A stretch of 36,022 bases of DNA from Betaproteobacteria bacterium. GTDB taxonomy: Bacteria > Pseudomonadota > Gammaproteobacteria > Burkholderiales > SG8-41. The position numbers and the translations under genes are program-made. The notes under the pieces are model-generated. The model had not been told where the DNA came from. It did no database searches and saw only the letters and a list, made by a program, of their open reading frames with translations. The stretch covers positions 1 to 36,022 of the forward strand of contig JACQOI010000278.1 of NCBI GenBank assembly GCA_016202615.1. The letters run 5' to 3'. Of the stretch, positions 31,210-36,022 are shown in pieces; position 1 is the first letter of the stretch, and every line of letters starts with the position of its first letter.

Positions 31210-32193
31210 ATGCACAAACCGGGGTGGAGCATGTTTTGGATCTTTGCGGGTATTGTGGCGTGCGCCGGCTTGTCGGTTTCTGACTCGTCAGCGCAAGGTT
31301 ATCCCGTCAAACCGATTCGCATTGTGGTGGGATTCCCCGCGGGCGGCACCGCGGACGTTGTCGCGCGCATGGTCGCGCAGAAACTACCCGAACACCTGGG
31401 CCAGCCGGCGATCGTCGAAAACCGCCCTGGCGCGGGCAGTTCAATAGCCACCGAGAGGGTCGCCACGTCGCCCGCCGACGGCTACACGCTGCTGATGTTG
31501 GGGAACTCCGGCGCGGTTCAACCCGTGTTGCGCGCCAAGCTCCCGTATGACCTGGAGCGTGATTTGGCGCCGGTGTCGTCGGTGGTGATAGGGCCGTTCG
31601 TACTCGTGGTTCATCCGTCGGTGCCGGCCCGCAATGTCGGGGAGTTGATTGCGCTTGCGCGGTCACGGCCTGGCAAGCTCAATTACGGGACTAACGGTGT
31701 CGCCACCTCGCCGCATCTGGCGGCTGAGCTTTTCAACTGGATGGCCAAGGCGAAGATTGTGCACGTGCCGTACAAGGGGGCATCGGAGTACATTGTCGCG
31801 GTCGCGGCCGGCGAGATCGACATGAGTTTCTCCGCTCTCTCGCCGACGCTGCCCCTGCTGAAGGTCGGCAAGCTACGGGCGCTCGCGGTTACCAGCGCGA
31901 AGCGTGCGTCATTGATGCCCTCGATACCCACGCTCGGCGAATCGGGAATGCGCGGGTACGACCGCTCTACCTGGTTTGGCGTGCTCACGCCGGCAGGGGT
32001 GGCGAAAGTCATTATCGCGCAGCTTAACGCGGTGCTCGGCAAGGTCGTCAACACCCCCGAGATGAAGGAAGCGTTCAGTCAGCAAGGTCTCGAGCCGCAG
32101 ACCGGCACACCGGAACAATTTGCCGCGTTCATTCGCGGCGAGATCGCGCAAAACGCCAGATTGATCAAAATGGCTGGAGTGAAACCGGAATAG
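31210..32193 (+). CDS. Bug/TTT family periplasmic substrate-binding protein
   Basis: This 327-residue TctC/Bug receptor has a signal peptide (cleavage near SSAQ-GYPVKP). Family segments are IRIVVGFPAGGTADVVARMV, QPAIVENRPGAGSS, SPADGYTLL, LPYDLERDLAPV, RPGKLNYGTNG, VPYKGASEY, SIPTLGESG and LIKMAGVKPE. The ATG at 31210 has little ribosome-site consensus. It precedes a ThDP-dependent enzyme by 182 bp on the same strand, a common pairing of orphan Bug proteins with catabolic enzymes. It is a close paralogue of the receptor at 23,298. Confidence 0.93.
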   Translation: MHKPGWSMFWIFAGIVACAGLSVSDSSAQGYPVKPIRIVVGFPAGGTADVVARMVAQKLPEHLGQPAIVENRPGAGSSIATERVATSPADGYTLLMLGNSGAVQPVLRAKLPYDLERDLAPVSSVVIGPFVLVVHPSVPARNVGELIALARSRPGKLNYGTNGVATSPHLAAELFNWMAKAKIVHVPYKGASEYIVAVAAGEIDMSFSALSPTLPLLKVGKLRALAVTSAKRASLMPSIPTLGESGMRGYDRSTWFGVLTPAGVAKVIIAQLNAVLGKVVNTPEMKEAFSQQGLEPQTGTPEQFAAFIRGEIAQNARLIKMAGVKPE

Positions 32194-32375
32194 CCTGGCC
32201 GTCGGACTGCCAAGCTCTTCGCTGCGTTTTTATGATCGAGGTTAACGAACGAATTGATGTGCCATCCGCGCAGCGATGACCTTTACGGTCGCGGAGCAGG
32301 CGGGGGGCACGATGCAGACGCGCAACATCGCACGTAATGTGCGGATGGGCGTGACATTTCAACGGGAGGGGAAAA

Positions 32376-34025
32376 ATGAAGGTGTACCAGAGGTTGGCTG
32401 GCGCGTTCGCGGCGGAAGGCGTATCGCATGTCTTCGGCATCATGGGCGACGGCAATATGTACTGGATGCACGAGCTCGACAAGCTGGGCGTCAAGATGCT
32501 CGAAGTCCGCCACGAGGGCGCCGGGCTCGGGATGGCCGATGGCTGGGCGCGGGTGACGCGCAACCCGGGGGTCGCAACCGCAACTTGCGGTCCGGGCGTG
32601 TCGCAACTCGCAACCGCGCTGCTAACGGCGAGCCGGGCCGAATCACCGCTCGTCGCCTTTGTCGGCGAGCACCCCACGAACGACGCCGAGTACAACCAGC
32701 GTCTGGACCAGGCGCGCTTCGCCGCCGGTTGCGAAACCGGTTTTATTCGCGTGGCCACGCCCGACGGCGTGGACGACGCCGTGCGCAAGGCGTTTTATCT
32801 GGCGAGGCTCGAGTCACGTCCCATCATGCTCAGCGCGCCGATGGACGTGCAGCAGATGGAGTTTGACGACGACGAGCCGTACAAGCCGTCCTCCACGCTG
32901 CTCTCGTCGCGGGCCGTGCATCCGGATCCCGCCACGCTTAAGCAGGCAGCCGACATTATCGCCGGCAGCCGCAAGCCCGTGATCATCGTCGGGCGCGGGG
33001 CGATGTGGTCGGGCGCAGGGGACGCCGTGCGCAAACTCGGCGAGCGCATTGGAGCGCTGATCGCCACTTCGCTGATGGCGAAGACCTGGCTGAGTGACGA
33101 GGAATATCACGTCGGTATCTCCGGAACTTACGGCACGCGCACGTCGATGCAGTTGTTCGAAGAAGCCGATTGCGTCATCGCCGTTGGCGCCAGCATGAAC
33201 CGCTTCACGACCGAGCACGGCTACCTGTATCCCAAGGCACGCTACGTGCACCTGGATTCCAAGCCGCACGTCATGATGAGCGGCGGCCGGGCCGCTGATT
33301 GCTACCTGCAGTCGGATGCGCGAGCCGGCGTGGAAGCCCTGGAAAGTCTGTTGGCCAGGCGATCGGTCAAGCTGACCGGCTACCGGACCCCTGAAGTCAA
33401 AGCGCGGCTCGCCCATCAATTCGAGGACCGCACGGAATTCCCGATCGAAGCGGGCAGCGTCGATCCCCGCCGGGTCTGCCTCGCCCTTGACGAGATCGTG
33501 CCGCCGGATTTCGGCCTGTATACGGGCAGCGGCGCGACCGCGGGCTTCGCGAACATTCTGTTCAGCCGCCGGCGCCCCGTGGTGCTTGCCAGCCATTTTT
33601 TTGGCTGTATCGGACAGATGATGCCTGCCGCGATGGGGGCGGTAGTGGCCGCCGGCAACAATCCGGGTCTTCTTGTCGATGGCGACGCCAGCATCATGAT
33701 GCACCTTGCGGAGTTTGAAACGATGGTCCGCTACGATATGCCGCTGCTGATCGTGGTCATGAACAACCAGGCGTTGGGTTCGGAGTATTACAAGCTGGAC
33801 GTGCACAAGATGAAGGCCGAGCTCGCAACGATCCCTACGCCGGACCTGGGGGCTGTCGCCAAGGCCTTTGGCGGGAGAGGCCGGCTGGCGCGAAGCGTCG
33901 AGGAGGTGCGCGCCGCCACCGCCGAGTGGGTAGCCAAACCCGGTCCGATGATGATAGACCTCCGGATCTCCCGGAATGTATTGCCCCTGCCTTATCGCCG
34001 CATTCACTACGGTAAGGACGAATAG
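32376..34025 (+). CDS. Thiamine-diphosphate-dependent enzyme, acetolactate synthase large-subunit-like
   Basis: The 549-residue protein starts at ATG 32376 with GGGAGG upstream. Three domains of the pyruvate-oxidase/AHAS family follow: an N-terminal PYR domain with the cofactor-activating Glu47 in VRHEGAGLGMADG, a central domain (PVIIVGRGAMWSG), and a C-terminal PP domain with VDGDASIMM and VVMNNQALGSEYY, the metal- and ThDP-binding GDG-x-NN motif. It is a close structural match to ThDP decarboxylases and lyases, but lacks clear markers of true acetolactate synthase. No small regulatory subunit follows. It may act on a 2-keto acid brought in by the adjacent Bug protein's system; the substrate is not determined. 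Confidence 0.88.
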   Translation: MKVYQRLAGAFAAEGVSHVFGIMGDGNMYWMHELDKLGVKMLEVRHEGAGLGMADGWARVTRNPGVATATCGPGVSQLATALLTASRAESPLVAFVGEHPTNDAEYNQRLDQARFAAGCETGFIRVATPDGVDDAVRKAFYLARLESRPIMLSAPMDVQQMEFDDDEPYKPSSTLLSSRAVHPDPATLKQAADIIAGSRKPVIIVGRGAMWSGAGDAVRKLGERIGALIATSLMAKTWLSDEEYHVGISGTYGTRTSMQLFEEADCVIAVGASMNRFTTEHGYLYPKARYVHLDSKPHVMMSGGRAADCYLQSDARAGVEALESLLARRSVKLTGYRTPEVKARLAHQFEDRTEFPIEAGSVDPRRVCLALDEIVPPDFGLYTGSGATAGFANILFSRRRPVVLASHFFGCIGQMMPAAMGAVVAAGNNPGLLVDGDASIMMHLAEFETMVRYDMPLLIVVMNNQALGSEYYKLDVHKMKAELATIPTPDLGAVAKAFGGRGRLARSVEEVRAATAEWVAKPGPMMIDLRISRNVLPLPYRRIHYGKDE

Positions 34026-34125
34026 AGCTCCGGCGTGAGGCGTGCGCTGCGCGGTGAAGGAGTGAATGCGTGAGATAAGTTATCTGAAGCTGCTGCGTGC
34101 AAGTTAAAGCAAGAAGGCGATAAGA

Positions 34126-35940
34126 ATGAGTCAAACAGCTATTTCTAGAAGCGCACCCACCCTCGCCGCCTGGCTTCACGCCTTTACTTTTTGCCTAAGC
34201 CGCAGCCGGTTTAGTGTAATTGTGCTGATTGCCGGTCTTGCGCTTTTGTTGTCCGATCAGGGGCGCGATGTGCTGACCGCCTATGCGGAGGACAACAAGA
34301 CAGCGCGTGTTGCGTTGGCTGCGGCATTCTGGGCTTTCAGTATCTGGGGCTGGAGCCGATTGTTGCTTGACGTTCGTTACGATGAACTGCCGAGCTGCAT
34401 GAGCTGCTATAACTGGTGCCGCAAATGGCTGCCGCGTTTGCTGGGTGCTTCGGCATTCCTTGTCGTAGCGTTCAGCGCCTACCAGACGGATCAGGCGTTG
34501 TTGGCCTGGTGGGCTTTGGGCGGATTCGCGGTGTTTCTCGTTTTGGTTATCTGGCGCCGCCCTGCGGCACGCAAGCTGGCCTCACTGCTCAGCAAGTCCT
34601 CCGGCGCTTCGCTTAGAACGCTTGTTCGGTCGCTTGAAAAGGGAGATATCGGCCCGGAAAGCGAGCCGCCGTACGCGAATTTTCGGGACATGTTGGGGAT
34701 ACCCGGACGAGACAGCCGCTTAGCCGGTGAGGGCTGGGAATTACGCGCGCTTATTGCGTTAGCCATGTTCCTGATGTTCCTGGGTCTGGCCGCTCTGGGC
34801 AATATTGTACCCGTCTGGCTAGGCAACAAGGCGGGGCCATTGATCCTGTTCTTCTTATGGGGTGCCACATGGCTGCCGCTCGGCAGCTGGATGAGTTATG
34901 TCGCAGATAAGCATGGCGTCCCTTTGATATCTCTGTTGGTGGTTGTGTCGTTAGTATCCAGCTACACCAACGACAACCACGAAATACGCCACGCCGAGGG
35001 TGGAAAGCCGGTGGACTCTCGCCCGAGTGTGACCAAAGCGCTCAATGCGTGGAGCGAGGCCAACAAGCCGGCAGGCAACGAGGCGACGCCGTTTGTGGTC
35101 GTGGCCACGGCAGGCGGTGGTATTCGGGCGGCCTATTGGACCGCTACAGTGTTGGGCGATTTGCATGACCACGCCGATAGATTTCCCCAGAGAACCTTTG
35201 CGCTGAGCGGCGTATCCGGCGGGTCAGTCGGAGCCACTGTCTACCGTGCTTTGCTTGATGTTCCGCCGGAACAACTCAGGACGCGCTGCCCGAAGGGTAT
35301 GATGGATTGCGCCCAGCGCATTCTCGGCAATGATTTTCTGGGACCGCTGACTGCGGCTTTACTGTATCCGGATCTCGCCCAGCGTTTTTGGCCGATGCCG
35401 ATGTTCCCCGATCGTGCTGCTGCGCTGGAAAAGAGTTGGGAAGCGTCATTCGATGAAGTAAGCGGGGACGACCGGCTGAACGGCTCATTAGTGGCGTTGG
35501 GCGACAGGGCAGGAGCGCCATCGCTTTTTCTCAACGCGACATGGTCGGACAACGGCAGGCGCATTGTGGCCAGCAACCTTCGGTATGCGAAAAACAACCA
35601 GGATGAAACAGAATCCTTCGTGCGCTCGAACGATGAGCTCGCCGTGCTTGGTTACGATCTGCGCCTGTCCACAGCCGCGCACAACAGCGCACGGTTCCCG
35701 TTTGTCAGTCCGCCGGGGATGTGGAAACACGAAGGGAAAATTGCGGGCCGCCTGCAGGACGGAGGGCTGTTCGAAAATTATGGCGCCGAAACGGCTTTGG
35801 AAATCCTCGATCTTGCATGCCGCAGATTCGCCTGCCCGGAAGCGGGTGACAAGAGAAAAAGGGAATTACAGAATATTATTCCCTACTTTCCGCACATCGA
35901 GATCAGGATTTCTTTGATTTTCGCAGCAGCCGTTCCGTGA
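34126..35940 (+). CDS. Membrane-anchored patatin-like phospholipase, 3' end probably chimeric
   Basis: The 604-residue product has about six membrane segments in the first 280 residues, then a cytoplasmic patatin domain. Catalytic features are the oxyanion loop AGGGIRAAYW (about residue 329), the nucleophile elbow GVSGGS (about 361) and the dyad Asp in DGGLFENYG (about 543). It should hydrolyse acyl esters of membrane lipids. The chain ends PHIEIRISLIFAAAVP. The last ten residues read like foreign sequence, and a minus-strand gene ends inside the same segment (35903), so the true C-terminus may have been lost by an insertion. ATG 34126 has only weak ribosome-site similarity. Confidence 0.8.
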   Translation: MSQTAISRSAPTLAAWLHAFTFCLSRSRFSVIVLIAGLALLLSDQGRDVLTAYAEDNKTARVALAAAFWAFSIWGWSRLLLDVRYDELPSCMSCYNWCRKWLPRLLGASAFLVVAFSAYQTDQALLAWWALGGFAVFLVLVIWRRPAARKLASLLSKSSGASLRTLVRSLEKGDIGPESEPPYANFRDMLGIPGRDSRLAGEGWELRALIALAMFLMFLGLAALGNIVPVWLGNKAGPLILFFLWGATWLPLGSWMSYVADKHGVPLISLLVVVSLVSSYTNDNHEIRHAEGGKPVDSRPSVTKALNAWSEANKPAGNEATPFVVVATAGGGIRAAYWTATVLGDLHDHADRFPQRTFALSGVSGGSVGATVYRALLDVPPEQLRTRCPKGMMDCAQRILGNDFLGPLTAALLYPDLAQRFWPMPMFPDRAAALEKSWEASFDEVSGDDRLNGSLVALGDRAGAPSLFLNATWSDNGRRIVASNLRYAKNNQDETESFVRSNDELAVLGYDLRLSTAAHNSARFPFVSPPGMWKHEGKIAGRLQDGGLFENYGAETALEILDLACRRFACPEAGDKRKRELQNIIPYFPHIEIRISLIFAAAVP

Positions 35941-36022
35941 TGCGCATGGAGATGGATTCTATCTGCGCCACGATCTTATTGAGTTGACGGCCGTTGGAGA
36001 TCCACTGCCTGAGGAGATCCGC
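35903..36022 (-). CDS. C-terminal end of an unknown minus-strand gene (partial)
   Basis: From the window edge, an open minus-strand frame of 39 codons runs to a TGA at 35903-35905. It reads ADLLRQWISNGRQLNKIVAQ, then IESISMRITERLLRKSKKS, a basic amphipathic helix typical of protein C-termini. No family was recognised; a mobile-element protein is possible. It overlaps the 3' end of the patatin gene by 38 bp in convergent orientation. Confidence 0.4.
   Translation of the reverse strand, partial: ADLLRQWISNGRQLNKIVAQIESISMRITERLLRKSKKS

Noticed and set aside
32814-34007. 397-codon minus-strand frame opposite the ThDP enzyme.
   Set aside because: It is a mirror of a high-GC gene with clear catalytic motifs on plus; the translation is His/Arg-rich with no domain.
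1-36022. CRISPR arrays, tRNA, rRNA, riboswitches (including a B12 riboswitch near mutS).
   Set aside because: No regularly spaced repeats, cloverleaf or conserved B12-box was seen; the sequence before mutS is a coding gene.

Overview
The window looks like accessory DNA from a betaproteobacterium, probably of the Burkholderiales type. The pointers are three orphan Bug/TTT-type periplasmic binding proteins, tandem MmgE/PrpD proteins, acyl-CoA catabolic cassettes with IclR control, a DUF1993 protein and moderately high GC. This taxonomic call is inference. No rRNA, tRNA or CRISPR array was seen.

Layout. (1) 1-2,735 is a graveyard: an IS200/IS605 right end cuts a thermonuclease gene, an intact Bug protein follows, then ISAs1-like and IS1380-like transposase remnants flank a truncated MaoC gene. 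(2) 3,073-6,726 holds two MmgE/PrpD proteins and an SDR that lacks the catalytic Tyr. (3) 7,389-11,540 is a cyclic-acid-type CoA module: BadH-like, crotonase and BadI-like genes on minus, with a divergent acyl-CoA dehydrogenase. The divergent promoter region contains an inverted-repeat-bounded element with a DUF4338 (DruA-like) remnant. (4) 11,612-11,945 has ISL3 and ISNCY transposase remnants. (5) 12,035-15,550 (+) has an atypical extended SDR and a double-headed family III CoA-transferase. (6) 15,540-23,245 (-) encodes a complete set of glutamate-mutase-like B12 proteins (MutS, MutE, MutL) interleaved with a DctPQM TRAP transporter and a CapA-type metallophosphoesterase. (7) 23,298-27,253 (-) has a Bug protein, an IclR regulator, a crotonase and a 3-hydroxyacyl-CoA dehydrogenase. 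(8) 27,358-28,979 has a candidate operator and promoter, an IS701-like scrap, MaoC and acyl-CoA dehydrogenase scraps, and an intact SDR. (9) 29,245-36,022 looks more like ordinary chromosome: trypsin-like protease, small lipoprotein, DUF1993 protein, Bug protein, ThDP enzyme, membrane-anchored patatin, and the end of an unknown minus-strand gene.

The most interesting part is the B12 mutase cluster. MutS keeps the full cobalamin-binding motif. MutE has the normal length and fold signature of glutamate mutase E, but it has lost two of the three 'arginine claw' residues and the glutamate-binding Glu/Tyr residues. The sequence therefore argues for a coenzyme-B12 carbon-skeleton mutase whose substrate is not glutamate. 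That substrate would be imported by the adjacent Tat-dependent TRAP system and perhaps handled by the CoA-transferase encoded convergently next door. A 25-codon scrap of a second dctP just after mutE shows the cluster once held another binding protein.
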